Shown here one piece after another: positions 24,731 through 37,615 of a DNA stretch of 64,000 nt. The position numbers and the translations under genes are program-made. Origin of the DNA: Albula goreensis (lineage: Eukaryota; Chordata; Actinopteri; Albuliformes; Albulidae); the NCBI GenBank assembly GCA_022829145.1, contig CM040743.1, positions 9,327,646 to 9,391,645 of the forward strand, read 5' to 3'. Positions within the stretch are counted from its first letter, which is position 1. Every line of letters begins with the position of its first letter. The notes beneath the pieces are model-generated. The model saw only the letters and a program-made list of their open reading frames with translations. It had not been told where the DNA came from and ran no database searches.

Positions 24731-27700
24731 ATGGCGTCAACCTTGGGCTCAGCACAGCTACTCTCTATACTTTTGTTTTTAATTTTGCAGTTTGTTTCAG
24801 GGTTTATCATCAACGAAGATAAATACAAACGGCAGGTAGTATGAACTTTTGTGTTGTCATTTTAACTGGTCATCCATTTATCTTACAATGTAAAAGCCTA
24901 ACCGAATAACCAGTTGCGGTTTTGCAATGTTTAGGTCTATGACTTGGCTATATCGACAACTGTTTGCCGTTAATCATGTGTGGCTAAATTAAATTACCTG
25001 CAGTTTTAGGTTGAAATGTAGCAGCATGTTAACTAGCTAGATAATGGTGCCTTATTCTAAGCAATTTTATATTCCGGGTGAATACGGAATAGCTAGCTGC
25101 ATTTGCTATCACTAAAGTTACCATTCCCTAGGGTGTTGAGAATCTTAGTCAAAAACAATTCGTTAGCTGTTTGATAACGCTGGTCACAGCCTTGGATGGC
25201 TAGCGAGATTATCTTGAACATTTTCATTTAAAGTTGTAAAATGGAACGGTATTCTGTCAGTCCAGACTGACTCAACTGAAAGAGCGGGGACAATGGGCCG
25301 CCAGCGTTTGTGCTATCGTGAACAATTGTGGACGGGCGTTTTCGTTTCACTTTATTATGCAGCCATCAGAATTTTTTGCTTGTACGTGTAAACTATTTGA
25401 AGATATCTAAATTAGTTACGGTCCTGGTCCTGCTCTAATCCTTTCCTGAACAAGGTGTGACCACAACCAAAGAACGGATTTTGTTTGATCATTAAGAGGT
25501 TGTATCCAGGGCGTGTAATTTCAGCTGTGTGGACTGATTGAGCGAATTATACTGGTCCAGTCACACAAAATATAGTTTTTGATTTCTTAGTGTTTATGCA
25601 AAAACTTACTAAAGACCAACTGTAACTGAGGAATAATTTTTCAGTGGACACTTGGGGAGGCGTAGTGTTACGCCACCAAAGGAAGTCAACAGTTCATCTA
25701 GTTGTCTGTTTGAGGGTGCTGGAAACGCTCACTGTCAGTTAAACTGGAGATTGCACATGGTGCATCTCCTGCATATGCACTGGAGTTCACACAGCTCATG
25801 CTGTTCCTCAAGGAGACCAAATTCAGACACAGTACAGATATGCGCCCCCCTGACCCAAAAAAGCTGTCTTGTGCTACAGAGTAATTGTAGGTGTGCAACC
25901 GGAAATCGAATAGACTGTGTTAACAGCGTGGCTAACAGAACAATCACTTGGGCTCAGAACTCCTCTTATCAGTCTGTGAAGAGGTCATATGTCGTCTGCT
26001 AATATGTCATCTACTAGTTGTATACTAGTGATAAGATTGTATCTACTTCTACCTGAAGATTGTCTCTGGCTTTGAGGGTGACAGACAAGTGTAATCATAA
26101 CCTTAACACCACTTTATCTTTACAATAATTACCATGGTTCAGTTTGATATTAGGATATTGATATTTTGATAGGTGAAGACATCTATTAATTCCTGTGTTA
26201 GGCAACAGTACAATGTCTGAGCACTAGACCAGTCTTCACCTGTTAAATTTGTTTAGGAATATAGCTAGACTGTCAGATCACATAAAGCATTAAACCAAAT
26301 TAGTCATTAAAAGGCAATGACTTGACATCCAGTAACAGACAGCCATCTTTGACATTTTTTTTTTTATTAAAAAAAATTGTAAACTTATCTAGGGTAAGTT
26401 TTTTGGGGGACCCTGCCCACACAGTTGTTCTTTTTCTATTTCCAGGTGTTCTTAGAGCTGAACCCGGGTTTGAACTCCTCAATTACACCGCCCCCTGGTG
26501 TGAGCTTGCTGCATGTGCGGGCAGTGGGGGCCAATGACACCCTGCATTATTTCTTCTGCAGCCTGGGCGCCCCTGCCCTGCTGCTGGTACACACCAACTC
26601 CTCCTCATCGTCAGTGAAGGTGGACTGGCTCCGCTTCCTCTCAGGCAATGCTAGCAGCCTACAGGTGGAACCCAAGAGCAGTGTGCAATACAGCAATGCA
26701 CTCATCTTCACCAGGGTGAGAAGGGCGTCATGCTTTCTCTGATCTCGTTCATAGTTTATTCATTAAAGCATTTCAGACAGACAAGGCAGTGAATCAATAA
26801 AAGGATAAGAAAATGAACGTCGAAAACATTATCCAGTCAATGGCACCATGTAATTCAGTGCATACCGCGAGGGTATGTATGTTCAGTCTTTGATGGATTT
26901 CCTCTTTTGTAATTGATTTTCTGGGGCGTGTAGCCCTTTGACACATTTTTAAACATGCTGCAGCTTCTTTCTGTTCTGCTTTTTTTTTTCCTGAAACCCA
27001 CTGGCCTTGTCTTTTTCCTTGGCCAAGTAAAATCAAAAATGTAGTTCTGCCCTGTTAAGTATTTGTTTTCATTTTGACACATTGTAAAGTTAATGTGAAT
27101 TTGAGTCCATACTGAACTTTGAATTCGATTGACCCACAACAGGAAGAACACTGTTTGTGTAGGTTATTTTGAAAGAGTCTTATCTTTTGAGAAGGGCTCT
27201 CTTGTGAAGAGAGAAGGTAGCATTTTGCCCTCTGAAATGTACTCACTCATCTCAAAACATACATGATTGAGATTTTACAATGTTTGCATGTTACATTTTC
27301 CTGACTGCCTCTAATTACATAACCTAATGAGACATTAACTAACTTCACATACAAAAGGTTACAGCTGGGAGCTGCAGTGTTAAGTGCAGCTTTTGTTTTT
27401 GTATTTAAGTTTTTAAAATGAATATCAGTTTTTGCAGCAGCTGGAGCCCCCCAGAAGGCTCCAGCTGCTGCATCACTCACAGACGTAACATATGGCATAT
27501 GGCCATGTTCTGTAAAGTTAATCAGAGGTCATTTCCTTGAGAATGCAACAGTTTCTCTGATCAAACATATCGCATAATGTCTCTCCTCCATCCATTAGTA
27601 AGCTTGTTATTAAATATTAAATATGAATCACTTCTGCTCAGCTGTGGGAGTATGAAGATGCCAATGACACTGCAGACCCCCAGCACCTGCCCCCCTCCAG

Positions 27701-29721
27701 CTTCTTCCCACCATACGAGCTCCAGGACTTTACCTGGGGGGATCTGAGCGAGACCATGAACGCCACCAGCAAAACCGCAAAGCTCTGCGGGGGGGACAGC
27801 GGCCCCAGCTTCAGCAATGGCTCCTTCTGTCTGCAGGCAAGAGGCCACAAAGTTCCTCCGTTATTAAAATTACCCAAGTTTTTGCTATCAATTTTGATGG
27901 GTCATTAAAAGTGATTGTAGATGATACGGTTTACATTTGTGTCTATTTTAAATTGGGATTTATTTTTACAAAACGAATGTCACAGAGGCTGATGCACAAA
28001 ATTTGGAAGTTTTATTTTTAATAGTGATAGGGGAAGAATGAGGGGACTGTCAGTCACTGACTTATTTCAACCATTCAGATGGTGATTGGTTTAAATCTAT
28101 AGCTCCACGTATTTTGGTCTCATGACGGGCATTTTCCCCCATCACTAGTTTCTCTGTCCCAAGTACCAATGAACGAATTGGAAGTTTGGATACTTTGGGA
28201 TGGGGAAGAAATACAAGTGAAAATGTTACCATTGGTTTATCACACTGAAGAATATATAATAAGAATACCGAAGAATATGTTTTTATCCACCTCAGCGCCT
28301 GTTTGTTTTTTTTCCTCCATTCACATCCTCAGATATCTGCATTTGGGTCTGGGGGTCGAGACCATGACTGGCCCCGCCTCCTCCACAATGCAAACTCCTC
28401 CCAGATAAAGGTGTGGCTGGACGGCGTGACAGCAAGGTCAAATAAGTCCCGCTTCTCCCTGGAGCTCCAGACCGTTGGCCGAAGCGACCTGCCGAGCCGA
28501 GTGGACGTATTGAGATCTATTGATGACGAGTACACACCCTCGATATTCCAAGTAAAGTATACACAAGAGAGATGTTAGTGTTTGTGTGCATGCATCTGTG
28601 TTCGTGTGTATGTGAACTCTTAACATGAATTATGGTCTGTGTGATGATCATAAATCAGTTACATGGATGTTGTTTTTCACCACTCGCATTGCCTTAAGTA
28701 GTCAGATTTTTAGCTGCAGTATGGTTGTTAATACGAATCTTTTTCATTGAGCAAAGCTATTTTATCTGACTTGGGTTTTGAACCTCATGGCAGTGAATCA
28801 CAATTTCAGATTCTCAAGAATACTCAAGCGTCTGGAAGGGTTTTTTTTTTTTTTTTTTTGCCTTTTCTGGCCTGGCCTGCTGCGTGAATGGTGCCTGTAG
28901 ACTGAGATTTCTTTGGGCGCCAGGGATTTGTAGAAATCTACTGTCCCTGTTTGTCATTTTTATGCTCCTGGTCTTGAGACTTGTGAGTTGACAGAGGTCG
29001 AACTCGAACATTAGTTAATTAGCAAAGCATATCCCTGGTAGTCTGGTAGGGTTACACCACATGAGAGTGAGAAAAACCATAACTAAGTGTCTGACATGAA
29101 TCTCAGTCTAACGATATATTATGAGGCTGCATGACCACTGACTGCTATCCCCTTCCCCGTTTCAACTGCAGGTAGTTCAGTGGGTGGCCTCTCCCGTTAA
29201 CTCCACCTCCCCTGTTTTGGGGTACACCCAGTGGAAGCCGGTTGCCTACCGCACTGCCAGCCCCAGTTTGGAGCAGGCCACACCCTGCCGGTCCTCCAGC
29301 CTCCTGTCCCTGGCTCAGCTGCCCCTTCCGGACTTGTTGTTGCCTATTTTGGAGACGGATACCAGACCAGCGGCCTCAACGTGACGTTTGGCATCTCCGG
29401 AGACCCTTTCTACAGTGCCACCAACTACCTCAGCTGGTAAGCGCTATCACAGGGCCTCTTGTAAAGTGCCCCAGCAATTTGAAAGTAATGAAAAGACTAC
29501 ATGGACCGAGGAGAATGGGTGGAAATCTCTGCTGTCTTTCTCTTCTCAGGACCTTGCTGGTGGGGCTGGGCTCTCCTCCTGCAGACTCCTTCTCCCCAAT
29601 GGTCATGGGCATCATCGCGGTGGGGCTGGGAACCCCCCTGCTTCTCATCCTAGTGGGCGGGATCTGCGTCTGTGTCCGCAAGAGGGAGGCGAAGCCACTA
29701 GCCTATGAGCCAATCAACTGA
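24731..29721 (+). CDS. glmp: glycosylated lysosomal membrane protein (GLMP)
   Basis: A heavily glycosylated type I lysosomal membrane protein, known as the accessory subunit protecting the transporter MFSD1. Exons: 24731-24835, 26446-26715, 27642-27836, 28333-28551, 29172-29436, 29550-29721; about 408 aa (human 406). The N terminus is a signal peptide (MASTLGSAQLLSILLFLILQ). The luminal part has about ten N-x-S/T sequons. One membrane helix is followed by a short tail ending LAYEPIN; YEPI fits the YxxPhi lysosomal sorting motif (human YQSI). SIDDEYTP and the DPFYSATNYLSW region are family hallmarks. Intron 3 begins with GC rather than GT. Exon 29172-29436 is one base short of what its phases need; homology passes from one frame (QWKPVAYR) to another (GLVVAYFGDGY) around CCCC at 29322-29325. 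The other exons are in order. Confidence 0.95.
24836..26445 (+). other. glmp: glmp intron 1
   Basis: A 1.6-kb intron. TAGC/GCTA words cluster in its first ~400 bp (ttaactagctagata near 25030, aatagctagctgc near 25088, ggctagcgag near 25198). A frame at 25652-26002 has no recognisable homology. Nothing else was supported. Confidence 0.8.
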
Positions 29722-32250
29722 CACTCCCAAAAGCTCCCCCACCTCTCCAGCCCACCCTGCTGCACAGATTTTTTAAACCCCCTCGGCCCCTCTCATGGTC
29801 ACATCGGTCACCTTCCTGTTGCCAGGAGTGATGCCCACGCCCACCACATAGTTGATAACACCCAAGGAGAACATTGGAAAAATGTGACACAGCCCTACAG
29901 GAAACCATTTGGGCCAGGGAAGCTACAGAATGAGGACTGTATACTTCAGGAGATCTGTGCTGGGGAAGCATTAACGCTCAGACGAAACTGGCCAATCATG
30001 CGGGACTGCTCAGGATGTCCACCAATGGCCAGTGTTTTTTTTTTTTTTTTTTTTTTTTTATAGGAGTGGGACAGCATCAGAATGAGTGTACAGACTGAAA
30101 TTATGTGATGCAATGAGGCAGCCGAGAGCATGCCTGTAAACTCTTAAACATTCCAAAACCACTTTTTAAATTGATTTTTAACTCTTTTTAAATGCCCCAT
30201 GCCATACAGTTAGATTAACACATGTATTTTTATCCAAGACAAAACAGTAAATGATGACGTTTTTGGCCAGTTAAGACACATTAGGAGGAAATATGAGTTT
30301 CATGTTATTATTGGTTTGCCACAAACATATGAAAAAATGTAAACGATGCCTTTTTCCCCAGTACACTGTTTCACAAGACAGCTTTATAGACACTTCAGGG
30401 ACTATCGTAACATTGCACTGTCCACACACACGCACAATTTAATGGCCTGTTGGCACAACAGTCTCGGATTTGGGAGGACATGTACTCACTTTTAATTACG
30501 GTATGCGTCATTTACAGGGAGACAGTGGTCAGTCGGCTAAGGCCCACTCATTGCAGAGAGCAGAATAAGAGTGAGTCCGGTCTTTTACAGCAGCCATGTA
30601 AGTGTGAAATAGAACCGAAGCATGCCTGTCAGAATCAAACACAAGGCAAAGAGAAATGTGAGACGATGAGTCATGCATAGTCACCCACTTGCGTAATCAT
30701 TACACGTGAGGAGCTTGTGAGATTGGTCTGCCTGAAACAGCTTTGGTGGCAGAATTACTTTGTACATCAGCTTTTTTAAAGTTTCGTGTCAAGCAGGTTT
30801 GGGCAAACGAGGTTTGGTTTGTCAGGGCCCTAATCAGTGTTGGGTTCTGAGTGGGTAATCACTGAATGCACATTCAAAGATTTGCTTCACTTTTTTCCCC
30901 TATGTGTACAAAAATCAGCTCCAGCTAACACCCCCAAAAGCCCCTTCCCATGTTTTTGTTAATTTCAGCTCTCCATTAACATTTTGTAAAAATGTGGGCA
31001 TGGCACTCTGTAACCACTGTTTAATAAGAGGTTAATGCAAGGACTGTTGCTTTGGTCTCTGTGTCAAAAGGATCATTGTTACATCTCTGCACTGATTACC
31101 AAATGCTCAAGCAGGTTTTTTGATGTAAAAAATCAAAGTTTTATGTTGTAAATGGTTTTGTTTTTAAATTAAGATTTTCTTTTCATAAACATTTGTGTGC
31201 TAAACACCTGCCTGGTCATTGTGATTTCACACTGCGGTTGGTACAATACCTGGACTTACCAGTTGAAAAGCAGCGACACGAGTGGAAAGAAATCAACAAC
31301 TTATGTTTGCACCAAATATGCACTGTGCAGAAATTCTCAGTTAAAAAGTAAACCAGGGGCCACCAGGTGATGCACACAGTACAATATTCATGAGGGAGGT
31401 GGGTGCGAGACCTGTGACTTTTTGTTAGGCTTTGAGGCCCAGTTGTGTCATTGCCAGCTATGGCAAGAGCTCCACAGTGGCCTATAATTGGCCAAGGTCT
31501 CACCAGGGAAAGACGGGGGGGTTAAGCCAGTTCTGTTGATTAGCCTCGTCGCTTGCTTGTGGTGATAGAACTATATTAATACTACACAGAAGCAAAATTT
31601 GGTTGCAAGAAAGTGAAAACTAATGGAGGTATTAATTTGACTGTAAAACATGTTTCAAATTATCATTAGCGTTTCAGCACAAATTTCAGCCCAGTCCAGT
31701 GAAAAGTAAGGAATTGGTGAGGCTTAGAAAACACATACAAAAATGATGTCATGTAGCTCCGCGGGCCAAAGTTCAAAAATTCATAACAGAAAATTTGGAG
31801 TAGAGCTGCGGGATTTTGCAGGGTCCCATGAATTTAATAGAAGTTTTTACACTAATTTTTTCAGGACAATCTATGCCATGAACTGGGAAAAGTTCTGAAT
31901 TCTGGCATGGAATGACCCATGTGTAAATGGTGATTGCATCTGCAGTGCAGAGAGGAGGAGAAGCTCACTGTCACACATCCATGGCTGGAAAGAGTTACTA
32001 CATGAGGTGTAACAGTTTGGGAAGTACAAAAAGTTCTCTTAAAAAAACCTAACCAAACAACACTGCAAGCATGGCACATTTTCCAACTGTAAGGTTTTAA
32101 GTTATGTTTAAAAAAAAACCAAAAAACATGGAGAACAGCAACACTGCCATCTTGTGTGCCAATTCCCAAATCTGGGAATCAATTGCAAGGCATTTGAATA
32201 ATTCTGTTGAGTAGACACAAGTTGATCAAAGACTGGCTGAGGCATTAAGA
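29722..32250. other. convergent 3' region between glmp and tmem79
   Basis: About 2.5 kb with no supported gene. The left part must hold the glmp 3' UTR, but no canonical AATAAA in the plus orientation was found after 29721; only weak variants were seen (AGTAAA near 30246, CATAAA near 31185). A poly-T run lies at 30037-30059. The right boundary is set by the minus-strand poly(A) signals of tmem79. Confidence 0.55.
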
Positions 32251-32270
32251 TTTATTTTTGTAATTTTATT
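32251..32270 (-). terminator. tmem79: poly(A) signals of tmem79
   Basis: TTTATT on the plus strand at 32251-32256 and 32265-32270 reads AATAAA on the minus strand, about 750 bp beyond the tmem79 stop codon. Confidence 0.55.
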
Positions 32271-33011
32271 TTCATATTTTTTAAACACCATAGTATTTGT
32301 AGGTATAAAATATGTGGAAATGCTACATCTTATACAAGAATTTGTCACATTAATTTGGTTAGTCTACCAACAGGGAAAGTCCTCTACCAAAGTCTTCGCA
32401 TGAATCAATGACACACACAGAATAAAGGACAGTTTTACCTCCAGTCACTGCTGTCAAACAGAAATAGGACATCCACATTTAAGGTGTGGTGATGCACGCT
32501 TATGGTACATGATTAAAAAACATTGATGAGGATAGACAAAAAAGGCTTTCAAGACATGTTCTATACTCCTTCGCCTGGTTTTCTCTAGTTACTACAGAGC
32601 CCAAACATTTCACCTGACAGCAGTTCATTCTGGCTAGGTCTTGTCAAACAAGGGCCTGGCTAGGCCTGCTTGCTATAAAACTAGATAAACTACTACATTC
32701 TACTACACCTCCTGCCCTACAAATCTATCATAAATGCATGTAGCTTTAAGAGGCGATCTGTTACCCTTGTGTGAAGTACAAATTACAAACCCAGTGCTGT
32801 TTTAGGCATGACGGAAATGTAAAGTCCATGGAGGCATAGAGCACAGAGCATGGTTTGCAGCAGGTGGTACTTCAGTGCTGCACCCTGCCACAGCTGTCCA
32901 GGTGGTCCTGTTCCAGCCCAGTACTCTACACAGAGCTGCCAATCCACTCCATGGAAAAGTCTATCAGTGCAAGCTCCACCCCAAACCCAAGGCAGTCCCA
33001 CCCCCCACGTC

Positions 33012-35938
33012 TTACCCCCACCATCTCATCCGGGGGGGTGCTGGGGTAGTTGGGGGTTGCAGGGCAAAGATCCCACCCCCTCCATCCAGGGTGAAGACGA
33101 AGTAGAGGTTGGCCCCCAGCATGGCCAGGATTGGCAGGAAGGAGAGGCCGAAGCCCACACCCCTAATGCTGCTCCCCATGGCCACAGAGACCCAGTACAC
33201 CAGCCTGTGGGGTACAGCAAGGAGGGGGGTCAAGAACATGCAACAAGAGTATGACTGCAACTGATCACAGAGTATGGTTTGGTGATTGATCTTATTTGGT
33301 GATTGATTTTATAGCATTGATCTGCCTATAAAAGCACTGTCACATTCCTTGTTAAGGCATGTGAAACCATTAACCATATGTGCTATTGTACCTATTCCCA
33401 AGCTATGTCATTGTGATGTTTAAATGGGTTTTTGGTTGCTCAGCATTGACAGGCTCAAGAGTTGCACGCCTTCTTCCCCTCCAGGGCTGGAGTTGTGTAC
33501 CTCTGTTTGAGGAAACAGGCAAATGAACGAGTCTAGATGGGCTGAGTGGCTCATCTTGTGATCAACTGCTCCTACGCTCTTGTTTGCATAACAAAAATTG
33601 CCTGCAATACCACCGTGTGTCTATATGCAGCACACGTACTGGATGTTTTGCATGTTGTGTTACCTGCCGAAGGCAAACACGATGGTCAGCAGAGGCACCA
33701 CTTTCAGCTGTTCCTGGCTCAGGTAGGTTGCCATGACGGCCAGCTGAAGGAAGTAGAGCAGGAAGAGAGAGAGGGAGTCGCTGATGTAGCGCCAGTGGAC
33801 GCTCACTTCCCGGCTCTCCGCACCCCCATCGTACAGCGGCTTCACCGAGCTGAACCGGAGTCTGGACACCCCCAGCACCAGCACACCTGAAGGGGGAGGG
33901 GTGGGGGGGACAGTCACAGCATTAAAAACATTTCTCCAGCCCTTGCCAAATATACATCCACCTTTCTTCCATCCATCATCTCACTGATCTGGCAAGACTA
34001 CTGATTGTTGCTTTCACCAGTTCATGGTGTGCAGATCAGGTGAAGGAAGGAGAGAAGAACTCAGCTACAGTTTTCTTAATGAAATCTCCCTATATCTTTG
34101 TGGGTGGGTGGGTAGGTAGGGGCCTGTTGTAAGATTTAACCTTATATTTCTCAATTTCACGCTAACCTCCCCGTTTAATTATTTAATTAACCCAATCATG
34201 ACAACTAAAGACTGTTCTTGTGTCCTTGCATGAAATGTTTTAGTGTGGTCCAAATTTTGCAGTCAAATGATGTTATTGTAAACAACTATAAGGCAACTGG
34301 GACAGCATGCCTGATGAAATCAAAATTCTGTATAATGCATGCGCACTGGCCTTACAGACGTGAAGTTCCCCACCACTATGCTATGGCTAATCCTTATCCA
34401 GAAGGCTAGTATGTGAGGCTGGATTCCAACCCAAACAGGGTGCATGTGGCCACACCTGACACTCACCGAGCACAATAGGCACTGCAGCGAAGATGGAGCA
34501 ACGCAGTGTGTACACCAGCCTGTGGGGGGCGGTGCTGAGCAGGGGGCATCGAAGGGCAGGAAGGCATAACCGCCCCACACGAGAAAGGGGAAGATGATAG
34601 CGGCAGCAAACACAGATGCCGCAAGTTTCAGGACGTCCTGGTCACCACTACAGCAGGCACCTTAATGGGGGAGTGGGAGGTTTCACAACTAATTTACAAA
34701 GGTCCTTTTTCAGCCCCTAGGATCTGGGTGTGATTGTGACAGTCACAATGTGTAGAGTAACAACAAAAAACACCATATTCTATTGAGCAATTGATGCCTT
34801 ATTAATTTGAAAACCCATGTTTACTGTGATATCTATGTCAAGACATTGTTCATTTCACAGCAATCATAGGAAGTAACATTACAATCACATGACTTCTGAA
34901 TTCTATTTGTGTAAAACTGACATGGCTTAAGGCAATACGCTCCATTTCAATGATTATGTCATAACTTTGCATCATTATAATACACCCCTTTATATTATTC
35001 TTAAGATTCCTCAAGTAGCCATTTTACTATCATGTACCAAAGGGGTCCCAAACCCTGGACTGGCCAGACCTTAAGAGTCTGTGGGTTTTTGTTGTCTCTT
35101 CAAACTTTTCAATTGCAGTCATTGTTTACACAATTAAACATGTCTCATCCGGCTTCTTGGTTCTGAGTTACTTATTGATTTGAATAAAATGTTAAAATAA
35201 GTAGACCCTGTGGCTCCTGAGGAACAGGCTTGGGGACCTCTGTCGCAATATCCTGCTAGGCTGCTGTACTTAGTGATGTCATCCTACCTGACATGCGTGA
35301 CCACTTTAATTTTAATATCAGCATGACACAATGGCACAATGGTAACAGAAGCATAAAAGGACTGATGTTAGAATGGTATCAAACATCACTGTGTTCTATA
35401 TGGACCAATGGCACTCACATTTTGATGGGTTAGCTTCTCCAGACCAGTCGTGGTAATAGGCATCTGGAGGAGTACCCTGGGGCCCGAGCAAGGGGCTCTT
35501 CTCTGTCCCACTCACCCTAAGGGTGGCGCTTTCTGCTGGGGATTCGTACTTGCCGGAGGGGCACAGGATTTTAACCTGGGGGCTGAAGACCTGGGCGGCC
35601 TTTTCTGGCATCCAGTTTGCCATGTCGCCCTCGTTCTCTGCTCCCTCCAGAAGAAAGTGACCCGCTGATGCGCCGTCACTCATCCCTGCCTCCCTGGCCT
35701 TGTCCCCCTCAGGCCACCCTCCATCCGCCCTGCTCCCTCTGCCTCCCAGCTCTCTTTCACTTTCCGTCCGGCTCTCCCGTCCTTTGAGTGAGGGGGACAC
35801 AGACTCGTCCCCTCTGTCTTTGCCTCCAGGCCACTGTAGAGTACTGGGCTCCTGCTTAGCAGAGCTAACTGCCACATCTTCCATGTTCAGGCCCTCCACT
35901 TCCTGCTTGCCCCAGCCTGGCTTCTGGGGCTCGGCCAT
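33012..35938 (-). CDS. tmem79: transmembrane protein 79 (mattrin)
   Basis: A multi-pass membrane protein; mammalian TMEM79 acts in epidermal lamellar granules and with USP8 in Frizzled turnover. Coding exons in order: 35938-35419, 34660-34467, 33886-33664, 33204-33012; about 376 aa (human 394). A charged, low-complexity cytosolic N terminus of about 175 residues contains the conserved PEKAAQVF. Five membrane segments follow: [39 protein letters not shown], the [16 protein letters not shown] helix, [19 protein letters not shown], and [19 protein letters not shown]. The protein ends in WWG, like PWG in human. The start at 35938 has purine at -3 and G at +4. Exon 34467-34660 is 194 bp where its phases need a multiple of three. 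Homology switches frame at the G run 34542-34546 (FLPFDAP to [11 protein letters not shown]), implying one lost base. Confidence 0.92.
35040..35242. mobile_element. hAT-type MITE in tmem79 intron 1
   Basis: A roughly 200-bp non-autonomous element with imperfect terminal inverted repeats: aggggtcccaaaccctgg at the left and cttggggacctctg at the right. Both ends and the interior (gtgggtttttgttgtctctt; aagtagaccctgtggctcct) match a very common fish MITE that begins CAGGGGTCCCCAACCCTGG. No clean 8-bp target duplication was seen, so the copy is probably old. Confidence 0.7.
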
Positions 35939-37615
35939 CTCTCTGCTGAACTCCCGTTTCAGAAGAACCCTTGTTGACTCGTACAAGGTTCAAGGGCTTT
36001 GTACCTCTGTTGCTTCTGATTTAGTGCGCTTGTCTGGATTCCTCAGTCTTTTCATGTACTATTGTTCGTTTCAGACTTTTGTATTCCCATTTGTGTATTT
36101 CAATTTTTTTACACTCTCTTTGATTGTGTGCAATAAGTAGTTAGTCTCAAAACGTCATTTGTCAATTACATTCTCTTCCGTTTTCCCTCAAGTCTGAAAA
36201 GAGAAAAAACAGGTTTGGGCAGTTGTTTACACACCGTTCCCTACTTCAAAAACCAAGCTACAAGCTCGTCAAATTTTGAACACATACATATTCTCAACCT
36301 AACAGGGTTTATGCATTTGCTTCTGGTGGTGTTACCTTCCCGCAAAAATGCAGTCTGGCCTCTCCTTTATCAAACCGCATTGTGATGAACGTTACTCCAC
36401 CCTCCATGTATAATAGCCTTTATGTCAGGTCAGCAGATTAAAGAATGAGACCATTACCATGTTCAGGGAAATACAGTGTTTCAAAGTATAGGGTGTAATA
36501 CTACACTAGATAATAAGAATATAACACGATAATATCTATACTAACACAGATACGAAATGACTGCCTGCGCCGATTCACGGAAGGTTTAAAATGTAACCAT
36601 GAAAAGAGACACAGGAACTGAACTTTGTCCAATTAAGAACGCACATGAACGTGTGGGTAACTGCATTAAAAAGAAACCAGTGACGAGTAGTTTAAGAAGA
36701 AATATGTTATTCAATTCTTACCAGCCATCGACAACAAAGTTCGAACGCCGTAATAGTTGCGCTTTCTATGCCATCGGTTTTGCTTGTTTGTATTCCGTCA
36801 TCGCATTACCTGTTATGATAGCCAGTGAAACTCGCGAGGGAAGGGGTGGGCTGGTGACAGGTGTGGCTGTGTGAACGTTTTAAAGGTGACGTGATGCAAG
36901 GATGTCCCAGCTTCCTCTACATTTCCATCCCCCACCTTTCCGTCTATCTGCCAGCAGAACTTAAGAGCAGACAAAAATCCAATTTAATGATGGGTCCAAA
37001 CTATCCCAGGACTAGGTCTGGACTATGTCAGTGAAGGAACAGTAAATCACTTTTAAAAAGGAACATACTGTTATATACTAGCATATTTTTTTTTTTTGAA
37101 TTTTGCCTGCACAGACTACAACAGAACACCACGGAAATAAGGACCATAAACAACTTGGAGATAGGTAGCAGCATATATAACTTTTGAGATTTTGGAAAGT
37201 GCACTGAGTTCAATTACTGCATCAACCTCTCTTTCAATGTTTACAACTAATCAAACCAATGACGTTAAGGATTGATTTTTGTACTCCAATCAGAATGCTC
37301 TGCGCTACACGTGTTGTTGCCTGGCAAAGTGAAACCGAACTACCTTCAATTTGTGAATAATATTCATAGCCAATCATAGAAACACCTCAGTAATTTTATC
37401 CAATTGAAAACGGAGTTTAACTAGTCATAGGGCGGGACACAATGAACGACTGTTAGGTTGAGCAAGAAAGCTGTTGTCATGTCTGCAGTCACAGCACGGC
37501 GAGGCTTAGCTATGTGTCATTACATTGAAAATTCAAAAAATGATTTCATGTTGTATATGTAGGTAATTGTTTTACTGATTTTACTTTTTCAGAGAGCTAG
37601 TATATTCCGTATAGG
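35939..37615. promoter_or_regulatory. divergent intergenic region, tmem79 / msto1
   Basis: About 1.7 kb between the tmem79 start codon (minus) and the msto1 start codon (plus). It must hold the tmem79 5' UTR, perhaps with an upstream exon, and both promoters. The msto1-proximal part carries four CCAAT boxes. No supported coding sequence lies within it. Confidence 0.6.
37256..37404 (+). promoter_or_regulatory. msto1: CCAAT-box array upstream of msto1
   Basis: CCAAT occurs at 37256-37260, 37286-37290 (CCAATCAG), 37370-37374 (GCCAATCA) and 37400-37404. They form two pairs, each exactly 30 bp apart and 114 bp from the other pair. All face the same way and lie 210-360 bp upstream of the msto1 ATG. 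This arrangement is typical of NF-Y-driven TATA-less promoters. Confidence 0.6.
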
